Source of the DNA: an uncultured Lachnospiraceae bacterium
GTDB lineage: Bacteria; Bacillota; Clostridia; Lachnospirales; Lachnospiraceae
Length of the DNA: 64,000 nucleotides
Assembly: GCA_910585075.1 (NCBI GenBank)
Contig: CAJUED010000016.1
Coordinates: 1-64,000, forward strand
Direction of reading: 5' to 3'
The notes under the pieces were generated by a model, which saw only the letters and a list, made by a program, of their open reading frames with translations, did not search any database and was not told the DNA's origin. Shown one piece after another: positions 15,782 through 25,242 of the stretch (within the stretch, counting starts at the first letter, position 1; each line of letters starts with the position of its first letter). Made by a program: the position numbers and the translations under genes.

Positions 15782-17500
15782 TTAAACTCTCTTTTTCTCT
15801 TTTCCAAACAAGGTCTGAACCCCTTCAATTACCAGAAGGATTGCAAGAACAATGAGGAGAACTGCTAAAATAGTCTGTGCATAAGGCCCCCAGTCAGCTC
15901 CGCCTGCGGTAATCATGCCAACCTGATTCTTAACGGTAAGAACAAGGGAGCAGATTGTAACTACCATCATGAAAGCCATAGGGAACAGGAACATCTTGTT
16001 GTTCTTTCCGATATTTCCAAGCCATGCAGCCACAGCCAAAAGACCAAGACCTGCAAGCAGCTGATTTGCAGAACCAAACAGGCCCCAAATCTTAGCGTAA
16101 CCTGTCATACCAAGTAAAATACCGATCACTACCGTGATGATTGTTGCAAAGTAAGGATTTACCAGAAGCTTCTTATAGCCATCCTTAACATCATTCACGG
16201 TTTCACCCGGCTCAAGCCAGAATTCCTGGAACATGAAACGTGCAAGACGTGTTGCCGTATCCAGAGATGTCAGACAGAAAGCGGAGTATGTAAGGATCAG
16301 CAGGGTGTAAAGAATATTCTCAAGTCCTGCAAGACCCGGAATAGCCGCCACCATTGCCGCAATACCGCCTGCAAAAATATCGGTAGCGCCAGCCGTATGA
16401 CCGGTCTGTCTTGCATAGGCAATCGCACACACGGTAAGCACAGCCAGCACACACTCAAGCAGCATACCGCCGTAAGCAATTGGCTTAGCGTCGGATTCTT
16501 TGTCAAGCTGTTTGGAGGTGGTTCCTGAAGAAACCAGTGAATGGAAACCGGAAATCGCACCGCAGGCAACAGTCGTAAACAAAATCGGGAACATATACTG
16601 CACACCATTTCCATTATCTACGGCAAAGCCTGTAAATGCAGGGAACAGTTCAGGGTCAATATTGGGATGCGCTCCAATAACACCCACAAATGCAACTGCA
16701 AGCATTGCATAAAGCAGGAAAGAGCTCAAATAGTCTCTGGGCTGCAATAAAATCCATACGGGAGCCACAGATGCGATTGCAATATAAATACCTACAATAA
16801 TCATCCATGTGTTGGTGGACAGATAAAGAGGATGGAAATTCATACCAATTGCCATGATTGCAATGATTGCAACGATACCTAAAACTGTGGACACTGTCAT
16901 AGACATGTTCCGGCGGTATACGCAGAAACCAAATACAATAGCAATCAAAATGAATAACAGAGATACCATGGCAACAGATGCGTTGGACGCGCTCGCCGCT
17001 TTGTCAAGGACGCCTGCCTCATCAAACTTTGCTCCAAAAGTGGTTGCCACGATAGATGCAAATGCAGCTACTACCAAAAGCAATGTAAGATAAGCAAAAA
17101 TCAGGAACAGTCTCTTTGCCCTTTTGCTCATATTGGCAGAAATAACCTCACCGATTGACTGTCCTTTGTGGCGCAGGGATGCAAACAAAGCTCCGAAATC
17201 ATGTACGCCGCCAAAGAAAATACCACCTACTAAAATCCAGAGGACAACAGGCAGCCAGCCAAATAACGCTGCATTAATAGGGCCGGTAATAGGGCCTGCA
17301 CCGGCGATAGAAGAAAAATGATGTCCCATCAAAACCGGAGCCTTGGCAGGAACATAGTCAACACCATCCGCCATCGTATGAGCAGGGGTTTCCTCTTTAC
17401 TCTCGCCCACGCCCCACTGCTTGCAGAGCCATCTTCCGTAGAAGATATAACCACACAGCAAAATGGCAACACAGATGATAACCAGTACTAATGTGTTCAT
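15782..17500 (-). CDS. cstA: Carbon starvation protein CstA
   Basis: 572 residues with about 15 predicted membrane helices. CstA-family transporters take up pyruvate or peptides, and related members are induced on carbon limitation. Typical segments are VDYVPAKAPVLMGHHFSSIAGAGPITGPI (about residues 49-77), HDFGALFASLRHKGQSIGEVI and the C-terminal FGSANQLLAGLGLLAVAAWL. Its ATG overlaps the TGA of the upstream 176-residue gene (ATGA), and AAAGGAGA inside that gene serves as ribosome site, so the two are translationally coupled. A clean terminator follows. In enterobacteria a short CstA partner (YjiX type) occurs; the small protein here is different. Confidence 0.95.
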   Translation of the reverse strand: MNTLVLVIICVAILLCGYIFYGRWLCKQWGVGESKEETPAHTMADGVDYVPAKAPVLMGHHFSSIAGAGPITGPINAALFGWLPVVLWILVGGIFFGGVHDFGALFASLRHKGQSIGEVISANMSKRAKRLFLIFAYLTLLLVVAAFASIVATTFGAKFDEAGVLDKAASASNASVAMVSLLFILIAIVFGFCVYRRNMSMTVSTVLGIVAIIAIMAIGMNFHPLYLSTNTWMIIVGIYIAIASVAPVWILLQPRDYLSSFLLYAMLAVAFVGVIGAHPNIDPELFPAFTGFAVDNGNGVQYMFPILFTTVACGAISGFHSLVSSGTTSKQLDKESDAKPIAYGGMLLECVLAVLTVCAIAYARQTGHTAGATDIFAGGIAAMVAAIPGLAGLENILYTLLILTYSAFCLTSLDTATRLARFMFQEFWLEPGETVNDVKDGYKKLLVNPYFATIITVVIGILLGMTGYAKIWGLFGSANQLLAGLGLLAVAAWLGNIGKNNKMFLFPMAFMMVVTICSLVLTVKNQVGMITAGGADWGPYAQTILAVLLIVLAILLVIEGVQTLFGKEKKRV

Positions 17501-18027
17501 AAAAATCGTCTCCTTTTCTTTTTATTGAATAGTACTTTTTTCAAAACTTTCTCCACACATTTTCCGCTTCTGTTGGTAACAATCTGGTTGCTCGTCACCT
17601 CAAACGCCGCGGTGTGGAAATCCATCCACCCATGCAGAGAAAATCGAAAACTTTTGTAAATGCGGCTCTTTTTTATGGCCGCTCTCGCATCCTCCCGGCA
17701 GGTATCACAGATAAAAATGGGGGTAACGTAGGTGTACATATGCCCCGGCCCGATATGGGCTCTCTTTTGTCCGTCTTCCCATGCAAAATCCCGGCACCTT
17801 TCGAATTCCTCCCGGGTAAGCTGCGCCACATCAAAGATATATACAAATTCTTCACAGTTCGCCGTCCATAAATTGGCCTGTCTGGAAATCACATACCGTT
17901 CCGAATGCTCAAAAAACTCACAGATGGCTGTGAGAGAGAGTGGTTCTCCTTCGAACCTGGTTATATTAAAATAAGCACTGTAGCTTTCCACAAGCCGCTC
18001 TATTGCGGTTTCTCTCGTATATTGCAT
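17497..18027 (-). CDS. Uncharacterised 176-residue protein upstream of cstA
   Basis: A soluble protein with no clear family that I can name with confidence. The N-terminal 60 residues look helical (AIERLVESYSAYFNITRFEG). A central part contains CDTCREDARAAIKKSRIYKSFRFSLHGW, and the end is strongly basic (VLKKVLFNKKKRRRFL). The pair CDTC could bind metal or form a disulfide. It overlaps cstA by 4 bases, so it is coupled to cstA in translation and is probably needed with it, perhaps as a regulator or assembly factor of the transporter. AAAGG lies about 14 bases before the ATG. Confidence 0.7.
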   Translation of the reverse strand: MQYTRETAIERLVESYSAYFNITRFEGEPLSLTAICEFFEHSERYVISRQANLWTANCEEFVYIFDVAQLTREEFERCRDFAWEDGQKRAHIGPGHMYTYVTPIFICDTCREDARAAIKKSRIYKSFRFSLHGWMDFHTAAFEVTSNQIVTNRSGKCVEKVLKKVLFNKKKRRRFL

Positions 18028-18313
18028 AAATTTTACAAAATCCTTTCCTTTTTACAAAGGTATGCCGTTGGTATTATATCACTATCATAATAATTAATTC
18101 AATATTTTTTCATATTTTTTTTATAATTATTAAATTATTTTTTATCATCGCTTCTAAGACACATTTGGAGTGCACTGGCAGGCGCAAACTTTTCCCTGTA
18201 CCTGTCTTGTAAAAAAGAATCGCTAATGCTATTATTTTACTGTAAAGGAATATCAGTTTATTAAGGATATATTATTTATATGTACTATATATGGAAAAGG
18301 GGAAATTAGCATA

Positions 18314-19699
18314 ATGAACGAGCAGAAATCTGAAAATACCAAAAAAAATATGCCCAAGGGAATTCGGATTCGAACTCTCAGTATCTGGATTGTTGTCAGC
18401 ACAATTCTGGTCTCCGTCCTTATTATCTTTGGCATCAGACGGGTTATGATCCAATATCATGAATTGACCGGTATGACAAACGAATACATTCATTCTCAGA
18501 ATGATGTCATGGACATGTCGCTGGGTTCCCGCTATCTGACGGAACAGACCCGTTTATACGTTATCACCAGAGACAGCACCTATGCAAATGCATATTTTAC
18601 GGAGGCGGACGTAACCAAAAGAAGGGACAACGCCCTGCAGGAGATGGCGGAGCAGTTAAAGGGCAGCGATGATACTTCCTTAAATCTGCTGGCTGATGCG
18701 TTAGCCCTCTCCAATGAGCTTATGGATGTGGAGATACACGCCATGAAATTAGCCGCCCTTTCCGTCAATGCTGACCTTGGCGCACTTCCCACAAAAATAC
18801 AGGATTATCCTCTTCCGGACGAGGAACTACGGCTCACTTTACAGGAGCAGGAAGATATGGCATATCAGCTGGTATTCGGCCCGGCCTACAGGGAAATGCA
18901 GCAAAAAATAGAGCGGCAGCTCTCTAATGTCACGGAAAGTGTTATCTCAGTCTGTGCCAACAGGCAGGAAAGCAGCATGGATGCCATGAACCAGGTGTTG
19001 AAACATCAGTTTTTTTATACGCTTTTGATTGTACTTTTGGTGATCCTTGCCTATGTGATGATTGCTGTCCTTATTTTAAAGCCAATCCACCTGTACATAC
19101 ACAGCATTGAAAATAATGACGCCCTGGAAATCACAGGCGCATATGAATTTAAATATCTGGCCATCACCTATAACAATGTTTATGAGATGGCGGCCGCCCA
19201 GCAGAATATGCTTCGGCAAAGAGTGGAAAATGACGCTTTGACAGGTCTGTTAAACCGGGCTGCCTTTGAACAAATAAAAATAAAGCTCTGTGAGAAGCCG
19301 GAGCCCTTTGCCCTTTTGCTCATTGATGTTGACGTATTTAAATCAATCAATGATACCTACGGCCATGAAGTGGGCGATAAGGCCCTCATCCATGTTGCCA
19401 ATCTCCTGAAAGACAGTTTCCGTTCCACCGACCGGGTATTTCGCATTGGCGGAGACGAATTTTCCATTATTATGACCCAAATTCAACCTGCCAGCAAAAA
19501 TATTATCAGTGAAAAAATTGACAACATTAATCAGATTTTACAAAATCCCAAGGAAGAAGGATTTCCAAAATTTTCTCTCAGCGTAGGCATCACTTTTTCT
19601 GAGGGAGGCTATCATGACGATCTGTTCCGCCAGGCTGATAAAGCATTGTATCAGACCAAGGAAAACGGGCGTTGCGGCTACACCTTCTTTACGGAGTAG
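18314..19699 (+). CDS. Membrane-bound diguanylate cyclase (GGDEF)
   Basis: 461 residues. A first membrane helix (about residues 24-44) and a second (about 238-258) enclose an extracytoplasmic helical sensor region of about 190 residues. A short cytoplasmic linker leads to a GGDEF domain (about 300-460). The domain starts NDALTGLLNRAAFEQI, has the metal-site LLIDVDVFKSINDTYGHEVGD and the intact signature RIGGDEFSI, so synthesis of cyclic di-GMP from GTP is expected. There is no EAL domain. AAGGGG precedes the ATG. Upstream, TAAA at 18243 and AAGGATAT at 18263 (16-base spacing) only loosely resemble a sigma-D promoter. It is monocistronic and faces the LuxR-type gene. Confidence 0.92.
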   Translation: MNEQKSENTKKNMPKGIRIRTLSIWIVVSTILVSVLIIFGIRRVMIQYHELTGMTNEYIHSQNDVMDMSLGSRYLTEQTRLYVITRDSTYANAYFTEADVTKRRDNALQEMAEQLKGSDDTSLNLLADALALSNELMDVEIHAMKLAALSVNADLGALPTKIQDYPLPDEELRLTLQEQEDMAYQLVFGPAYREMQQKIERQLSNVTESVISVCANRQESSMDAMNQVLKHQFFYTLLIVLLVILAYVMIAVLILKPIHLYIHSIENNDALEITGAYEFKYLAITYNNVYEMAAAQQNMLRQRVENDALTGLLNRAAFEQIKIKLCEKPEPFALLLIDVDVFKSINDTYGHEVGDKALIHVANLLKDSFRSTDRVFRIGGDEFSIIMTQIQPASKNIISEKIDNINQILQNPKEEGFPKFSLSVGITFSEGGYHDDLFRQADKALYQTKENGRCGYTFFTE

Positions 19700-19798
19700 T
19701 AAAAGTCAGGCATTTCCGCCCCGCAGCAAACTGCGGGGTATTCCTTAAATCATTGTATATGACTGTCTTCCTACATCGGAGCATTTCTCAGCCACTTT

Positions 19799-20551
19799 CT
19801 AACGCAGCTCTTTGCGGCTGCTGATGCCCGTTTTTTCAAATATATTGGATATATGCTTTTTTACGGTTGCTTCCGATATGGAAAGCTCCTCTCCTATTTC
19901 CCGATTGGTACGCCCTAAGCGAATCAGCTCCGCAATCAGTTTCTCCTGCCTGGTCAGCTTGGATAAATCCGGCTTTTGCTGCTTTTCTTTTTCTTTCATG
20001 TGGCGTCCCCCGGACAGATTGTTTCCCCAGGAGGCCGTCTCCTGAATCCTTTCTCCCGCAGAATACATTTCCATGGATTCTTTCTCCGTAAGTTTTGTTT
20101 GCACGGAAATTTCTTCTTCGAAAATTGTTTCTTCGGAATCTTTTTCTTCGGAATCTTTCTCCGTAATATCTTTCGATTCGGAATCCTCATGGGAAGACAC
20201 ATCATCCTGAAGAATCATGTGACACACAAAGCCATAAAATATCGGGCGCAGGCTCAGAGCAAATTCCTCTAAAAGTCCGCCCTGTATCCCTTTTCTCTGG
20301 CTCACACCGGCAAAAAGCAACACAAAAGTCTCAAGGTATCCTGCCATAATGGCATTTTTCTTAAAAATTCTCCTGAACTCTTTTCTGTTTGGCTTTTCCT
20401 CCAGAGAGGGAATGCACAAAATCACACACCCCAGCAAAAACATACCTATCTGTTTGGGACTGAGCAGCAGAATTGCCTCTGTTCCTAAAAGATAACACAG
20501 AATGAGAAGATATCCCGTCACCGCCGCAAGGCTTTTTATAATCCTTTTCAT
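19799..20551 (-). CDS. LuxR-type regulator with membrane N-terminus
   Basis: About 250 residues. The N-terminal 110 residues contain two or three hydrophobic helices (YLLILCYLLGTEAILLL, MFLLGCVILCIPSL). A Glu/Ser/Lys-rich linker follows (about 120-185), then a LuxR/GerE helix-turn-helix (KLTRQEKLIAELIRLGRTNREIGEELSISEATVKKHISNIFEKTG). There is no receiver domain, so it likely responds at the membrane or through its partner. The ATG at 20551 has AAGG 9 bases upstream; a TTG two codons earlier is a less likely start. It lies 11 bases after the 151-residue membrane gene and forms an operon with it. A triple repeat upstream of that operon could be its binding site. Confidence 0.8.
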   Translation of the reverse strand: MKRIIKSLAAVTGYLLILCYLLGTEAILLLSPKQIGMFLLGCVILCIPSLEEKPNRKEFRRIFKKNAIMAGYLETFVLLFAGVSQRKGIQGGLLEEFALSLRPIFYGFVCHMILQDDVSSHEDSESKDITEKDSEEKDSEETIFEEEISVQTKLTEKESMEMYSAGERIQETASWGNNLSGGRHMKEKEKQQKPDLSKLTRQEKLIAELIRLGRTNREIGEELSISEATVKKHISNIFEKTGISSRKELR

Positions 20552-20562
20552 AGGCAATTTCC

Positions 20563-21018
20563 TTACTCCCTCTCGCTGATAAACTCCTGCATCTTTATGT
20601 TGATTCTAGCCTGTAAAGGCAGCAAAAATAAGACCATCCCAAGGGCATAAAAAAATGTAATGAGCGTCACTCCAAGGCTGGCTCTGAGTGTCACAAAACT
20701 CTCTGCATTGAAAAAGAGAATACTGCCCTGTAATGCACCACAAAAGCCTGCCTCTGCCAGTATAATCTTAACGGCCAGGCTTACCGCCTCCTTCGCCCGC
20801 TTTAATTCCATAAGGCTCACTGCCTTTCTTTTCCCTGCCCCAAGCCGAAAAGCATTGTTGAAATCCTTAAACAATCCTCCCGCTATCAGAAGCGGAATAA
20901 AAATCAGCAGCAGATAAAGAAATGAAATCACATCAAAAAGCTGTAAAATTCCGCCTCCCACCATCCATACATTTACCATTGTGATTGCAATAACGCATAA
21001 AATTGATAATAAATACAT
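20563..21018 (-). CDS. Membrane protein, partner of LuxR-type gene
   Basis: 151 residues with three or four hydrophobic segments (about residues 1-20, 27-47, 85-105, 112-134) and a basic cytoplasmic loop (FRLGAGKRKAVSLMELKRAKEAVSLA). The loop and helix pattern faintly recalls MotA/TolQ-like proteins, but I would not name it so. GGAGG lies 5 bases before the ATG. It is first in a two-gene operon with the LuxR-type regulator, whose N-terminus has a similar layout. A sensor or anti-regulator role is possible but unproven. Confidence 0.65.
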   Translation of the reverse strand: MYLLSILCVIAITMVNVWMVGGGILQLFDVISFLYLLLIFIPLLIAGGLFKDFNNAFRLGAGKRKAVSLMELKRAKEAVSLAVKIILAEAGFCGALQGSILFFNAESFVTLRASLGVTLITFFYALGMVLFLLPLQARINIKMQEFISERE

Positions 21019-21112
21019 TTTTCCTCCATTTCCGAAAGCATAACATGTACCGCTTTCCGTTTGTCAATAAGTTGTTGCTATACCAATATTTTAGTAACCT
21101 GATTCCAAAAAG

Positions 21113-21166
21113 AAAATACTACTTTCCCGAAAAAAAGTTGTATTTTTCGGTTGAAAGTAGTATTTT
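21113..21166. promoter_or_regulatory. Large stem-loop made of three copies of an AAAGTWGTATTTTT motif
   Basis: AAAATACTACTTTC (21113-21126) and GAAAGTAGTATTTT (21153-21166) are exact complements, with an inner CCGAAAAA/TTTTTCGG stem. The middle sequence (21134-21147, AAAGTTGTATTTTT) is a third, direct copy. It lies about 95 bases before the membrane/LuxR operon and 28 bases or more after the Rpn gene, so it may be operator, terminator or both. Confidence 0.55.
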
Positions 21167-21193
21167 TGTCATAAATCCTAACTGGGCTATCAA

Positions 21194-22138
21194 TCACATG
21201 CCTGTCACTCCGGAAACTTTGGCATATATTTTGTCGCAATCATAGGAGCATTCTTCCGCCGCCTGATAAATCGCTTTTATATAATCAATATTTTCCGCAA
21301 AATCATCCGCAATTTTTTCCGGCGTATTTCCTCTTTGCAGCATTCTACATACAAGCTGTATCAGCTTCATGTTTCCCCCTGTTACAATTCCCTCGGCACG
21401 TCCTTCTACCATTCCTTTTGCCAGTCCTTCTGCTCTCCCTTCCTCTAAGCCTTCTTCTCTTGCATAGGCTTTTTCTTCCCAAAACTGCATATATTTCACC
21501 CCCATCTTTTCTGATTTTCTTATTTTTCGTACTCTGTCGTGAATTAACCTTATTCGGGCACTTTTTGTTCTGTCTGCCGTATCATCTGTGGATTCTGTAA
21601 TGTAATCCATAAAATCCAGAAACTCCTGTGAAAAAAACTGCCTGTTTTTTCCTTTGGTATTGATAAATACCCGAACTGCCCCATCTCCTATTTTTAAATC
21701 CGGGCATTCCCTGCAGGTTCCCTCAAAGGTATATCTGTATAATCCACGGCCATACAAATCAAAAGGTGCTATCAGGATAAAACAACTGTCATTCAACAAA
21801 TTGAAATCCTTATTTCCAGGCTCAAGTAATGAAACGTCCAGCTGTGCCTGATAATAGCGGCTTCTCTTTTTCAGATTCCCGGTATCCCATTTTTGCATTT
21901 CCGTGTAATACAGCGTCTTTTCACTGTCCATACTCACAACATCAAGTCTGACCTGTCGAAGCTGAGGAGATACACGCAATTCTTTTTCTGTTTCCGGTCT
22001 GTTAATTAATGTTGTCTCCTTCTCCAGCAAAATGCTGACTGTCGCCTGATAAGCGTCCTTATCCTCCATGGTTTCATCAAATAAAAATCTGTCTGTCAAA
22101 TTTAACTTTTCCAGTTTTGTAACTACATTTTCTACCAT
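21194..22138 (-). CDS. Rpn-family recombination-promoting nuclease (PD-(D/E)XK)
   Basis: About 314 residues of the transposase-like Rpn family, which in E. coli are Mg-dependent DNA endonucleases raising RecA-independent recombination. The start of the nuclease fold is LTDRFLFDETMEDKDAYQATVSILL. The core has LRQVRLDVVSMDSEKTLYYTEMQKWD, where the Asp and the downstream Glu-x-Gln fit the PD-(D/E)XK site, then RSRYYQAQLDVSLL. The C-terminus has the Gly-rich repeat EEGLEEGRAEGLAKGMVEGRAEG usual in this family. The start at 22138 has AAAGGAGG just upstream, and a promoter lies at 22363-22390. Such genes are often multicopy and mobile in Lachnospiraceae. Confidence 0.85.
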   Translation of the reverse strand: MVENVVTKLEKLNLTDRFLFDETMEDKDAYQATVSILLEKETTLINRPETEKELRVSPQLRQVRLDVVSMDSEKTLYYTEMQKWDTGNLKKRSRYYQAQLDVSLLEPGNKDFNLLNDSCFILIAPFDLYGRGLYRYTFEGTCRECPDLKIGDGAVRVFINTKGKNRQFFSQEFLDFMDYITESTDDTADRTKSARIRLIHDRVRKIRKSEKMGVKYMQFWEEKAYAREEGLEEGRAEGLAKGMVEGRAEGIVTGGNMKLIQLVCRMLQRGNTPEKIADDFAENIDYIKAIYQAAEECSYDCDKIYAKVSGVTGM

Positions 22139-22540
22139 GCATCTTCCTCCTTTTTGCAGGAAAATGCTCCTTAGCACCTTTAAAACAAAACTGATATAAT
22201 TTTTCATATCTGTTTCCGGATTCTTCACAGCTTTTCCTGCTTCTTTTCAATTATCGGGATCTTAAAAGCAGGATTTCAAGAATATAAGATTGGATTATTC
22301 CACCGGACACAGCATTGCTGCATATAGGCCTTCCGCCTGAAGAAATCATTTGCTTTCAATAGAGTATAGCATAAAAATATTTATTTTCAAACAGGTATTT
22401 TTTGTCCGGCATTCTAAATTGTAATCATTCGACACACTCACTTTTCACAGTTCAGCTACAGCCAGGCGCCCACGAATATCCGGATAAAGGCTTCAGCCCA
22501 CTTCAGGACAGACGTGCACTTGTACTTCTTTCCGCTTCTT
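22139..22540. other. Gene-free region with the Rpn promoter
   Basis: 402 bases without a supportable gene. The only clear signal is the minus-strand promoter at 22363-22390, giving the Rpn gene an untranslated leader of over 200 bases. Confidence 0.5.
22363..22390 (-). promoter_or_regulatory. Promoter of the Rpn-family gene
   Basis: On the minus strand TTGAAA (22385-22390), 16 bases, TATACT (22363-22368). Confidence 0.6.
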
Positions 22541-24457
22541 CTACCCAACATAAGAACTGTATGCAAGCACATCCATAAGTACCGTCAAATTGATGACATA
22601 CAATACAAAAGCTGTTTTTTTCACAAGCTCATTCTCGTAACATCCGGTACCTTTTTTACTCAAAAGACCGCATAAAACAAAAGGCAGTACCGGAAGAAAA
22701 TATCTTCCCTGAATTCCTTCTATAGAATAAGTGGACGCTGCCGGAACGGTCCACTGGATATACAAACTGGTTGCTATCAGTAAAATCATTCCTACGCCGA
22801 TTGTCAATGTAAAAATTTCTACCACATAATCCGGATTCTTTCTCATTACCTTTTCACCATAATACATTTTGCCAAGCAGTAAAATAATCATAAGAATCAG
22901 CATGTTGTTAATCAGAATATCCATGCTGCCAAGCTTTAAACCCAGCATTTCAAAGACAAATCCTTCTCCCTGTTCCCAGAATGTTTTGTCCAGAATATAC
23001 AGATATCTTCCAAAAGATGTTAGCATAAATCTTAATTTTTCTGATGCACTGCCTCCGCCCTGGGTATCGCCCAGATATCCCCATGCGGCGGCTAACCAGC
23101 CAAAAGACAGTAATATAGTCAAAAAGAGCGAGGCCGTCTTATGCAATCGCTCCCTTTTCTGATTGCCAAAGGATTCTCTGGGAATCAAAAGTACGGCAAA
23201 TGCCGCCACGAAATATACAACCTTGCAGGAAGACACAAGAACAATAAGACCATACATAAGCCCAAACTGTCCCCTTGTCATTTTCACTTTTTGCTCCCGC
23301 ATGTACAGACAAAAAGCCAAAAATGCCACCACTACCGCATAGGTAATGGCATCCACAGACAGACTTGCCCGTTCCTGCAGTGCCATCGGTAGCAGGGAAA
23401 TCATAGTTATAACCCCTTTTCCATAAGGAATATATTTAATTGCATAGTACAAGAGCAGCGTACACCCCGCCATGTTAAAAAAGCTTCCTGCCAAAACCAA
23501 AATATACGTATTATTGCAGAAAATATCGGCAATTCTGATTCCCACTGCCTGAAGCACATAGGAAAGCGGCGAATACAGCGCCATATTGACATTATTATGC
23601 AAGATAGCATTGGCTGGGTCTATCTCCATATGAAAGTTCTTAAATAAAATAAAGGGCGAATAAGTATACCATTCATAAGGAATCAGATTTTGCGGGATGG
23701 GCAGTTCTCCGCCCGCAGGCGTCAGAAAGTATCCATGAGCTATCCCATATGCCCTGACATAATGATTCACCTCATCAGGAGTTTGGAAGATTGGAATAAA
23801 AATCAAATACATAAGGCACAAAATGCCGGAAGATAAAAGAAAAAAGTTCTCAGGTTTACAAAAAAGAAACTGTTTTTTCTTAAACGCAAGAATATACACA
23901 ATTGTGGTAAGAAAGGCCGCACCAATGGCAAATACCCATTTTCTTTGCGCTTTGGTCAGGAGCAGATAGGTAAGACGGCTCCAAACCGCCCCGTTTTTAT
24001 CCATTCTGAATCCGAAAGCATTTGTCACATCATCTACATTACTTGTAATCCGAATGGAATATGTCCTACCAGATTTTAATTTGACAACATCTCCAAAAAC
24101 AAATTCAGTGGCGTTTCCCCGGGAATCTGTGACATCCACATATGAGTTGTTGTCCAAATCCAAAGACGAGATAACCTGATTTTCTTCACACAGGGAAATG
24201 GTTGTACCAACACCTTCTAAAAGTTCGGAAGGATTTTGAACGCTGAGTAAAATCGAGTATAGCTTACTGCCCCCCGAAGAAATTGGTATCTCAAGCGGCC
24301 TGTCAGCTGTCACAAAAGAATACTCATCCGACGGTTCCACAAAGGCATCCACCGCCACATAATCATTTCTGATTATGTAAGTAAATGAAACAATAAGCAT
24401 AATAGAAAAAATAATAATTTTGTTATCCAAAATAAAACTTCTTATACGATTTTTCAT
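22541..24457 (-). CDS. DUF2142-family membrane protein
   Basis: About 638 residues. One N-terminal helix is followed by an extracytoplasmic domain of about 130 residues, then around ten membrane helices. It resembles DUF2142 proteins, predicted GT-C-like glycosyltransferases, with the conserved loop FIPIFQTPDEVNHYVRAYGIAHG (acidic Asp-Glu after the first helices) and ERASLSVDAITYAVV. A role in extracellular glycan or lipid-linked sugar transfer is likely but untested. The open frame begins at 24523, overlapping the previous gene by 40 bases; I prefer the ATG at 24457, which follows GGGGGAA. It is third in the hisS-PPTase-DUF2142 series on the minus strand. Confidence 0.8.
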   Translation of the reverse strand: MKNRIRSFILDNKIIIFSIMLIVSFTYIIRNDYVAVDAFVEPSDEYSFVTADRPLEIPISSGGSKLYSILLSVQNPSELLEGVGTTISLCEENQVISSLDLDNNSYVDVTDSRGNATEFVFGDVVKLKSGRTYSIRITSNVDDVTNAFGFRMDKNGAVWSRLTYLLLTKAQRKWVFAIGAAFLTTIVYILAFKKKQFLFCKPENFFLLSSGILCLMYLIFIPIFQTPDEVNHYVRAYGIAHGYFLTPAGGELPIPQNLIPYEWYTYSPFILFKNFHMEIDPANAILHNNVNMALYSPLSYVLQAVGIRIADIFCNNTYILVLAGSFFNMAGCTLLLYYAIKYIPYGKGVITMISLLPMALQERASLSVDAITYAVVVAFLAFCLYMREQKVKMTRGQFGLMYGLIVLVSSCKVVYFVAAFAVLLIPRESFGNQKRERLHKTASLFLTILLSFGWLAAAWGYLGDTQGGGSASEKLRFMLTSFGRYLYILDKTFWEQGEGFVFEMLGLKLGSMDILINNMLILMIILLLGKMYYGEKVMRKNPDYVVEIFTLTIGVGMILLIATSLYIQWTVPAASTYSIEGIQGRYFLPVLPFVLCGLLSKKGTGCYENELVKKTAFVLYVINLTVLMDVLAYSSYVG

Positions 24458-24482
24458 GTTTTCCCCCATTTCTGCGCTGTTA

Positions 24483-25163
24483 TTACGCGTTCCAAATTTC
24501 CGTAACATTTTTCCATCTGACATCCTCTAAAGGCTCCCGGCAGCAAACGCAAAAACCGTACCCGGGTAAATCATCCATTGTCATAAAATAAGCCGACGTT
24601 TTCCCACTCCCGGCCTTCAAAATCTGCTTTTTCTCCCAGTCGATTTCAAAGGTGTCAAGTCCCTGTGCCATCCCTGCACCGGTCAGCTTAATGAAGCTTT
24701 CCTTTATGCTCCACATTTGAAAAAAAAGCGCTTTCTTATCCTCCCCGCTGCATTCATCCAGCTTTTTCCTGTCCTTTTCCGTAAAAAAGCGTTCCGCAAC
24801 TCCCTCTTTTACATCTGTCATTTTTTGTATGTCCACACCCACAGGTTTATCACCGAACGCGCAGCACACATACCCCCCTGAATGGGATAAGTTAAAATGA
24901 AGGTCTTCACATCCCTTTAAACAGGGTTTTCCATTTTTTTCATAGGCTACGGGAAACGGGCCGCTGTCCATAAGCGGGCGTCCGGTTTCCTGGCAGAGGA
25001 CAAAATACAGCAGACTGCCCGCCGTAAGGCTTTGCAGTCTGCTTTCTTCCCGTTTCATAAGAAGGATTTTCTTTTTTCTTTCTTCCTCCACTTTGCTTAA
25101 ATACAGTTCAAACAAGTCCCCCTTAAGCCGGGGCAATGTTTCCATATAATAAACTGTAGTCAT
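24483..25163 (-). CDS. Sfp-type 4'-phosphopantetheinyl transferase
   Basis: 226 residues. It transfers phosphopantetheine from coenzyme A to a Ser of carrier proteins. Signatures are FNLSHSGGYVCCAFG (about 92-106), PVGVDIQKM with the Mg-binding Asp (about 111-119), and QMWSIKESFIKLTGAGMAQGL (about 149-169), where the Lys-Glu pair is catalytic. Length and motifs fit the Sfp/Gsp class rather than the short AcpS class. No polyketide or non-ribosomal peptide genes are nearby, so fatty-acid or unlinked carrier proteins may be the target. TGAGGG lies 6 bases before the ATG. It sits 79 bases after hisS and 26 bases before the DUF2142 start. Confidence 0.93.
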   Translation of the reverse strand: MTTVYYMETLPRLKGDLFELYLSKVEEERKKKILLMKREESRLQSLTAGSLLYFVLCQETGRPLMDSGPFPVAYEKNGKPCLKGCEDLHFNLSHSGGYVCCAFGDKPVGVDIQKMTDVKEGVAERFFTEKDRKKLDECSGEDKKALFFQMWSIKESFIKLTGAGMAQGLDTFEIDWEKKQILKAGSGKTSAYFMTMDDLPGYGFCVCCREPLEDVRWKNVTEIWNA

Positions 25164-25242
25164 ACTAAACCCTCATGCCTCCAACGGTCTGCAAATTGGA
25201 GTACCGCAAAAATTGATTGAAAAATCTTGCATCCTCCATCAA

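Noticed and set aside
18243..18270. Sigma-D promoter for the GGDEF gene
   Set aside because: TAAA and AAGGATAT have the spacing, but the -10 matches the consensus at too few positions.
22139..22540. Hidden small gene in the 402-bp gap
   Set aside because: No open frame with a ribosome site was seen; only a promoter is supported.
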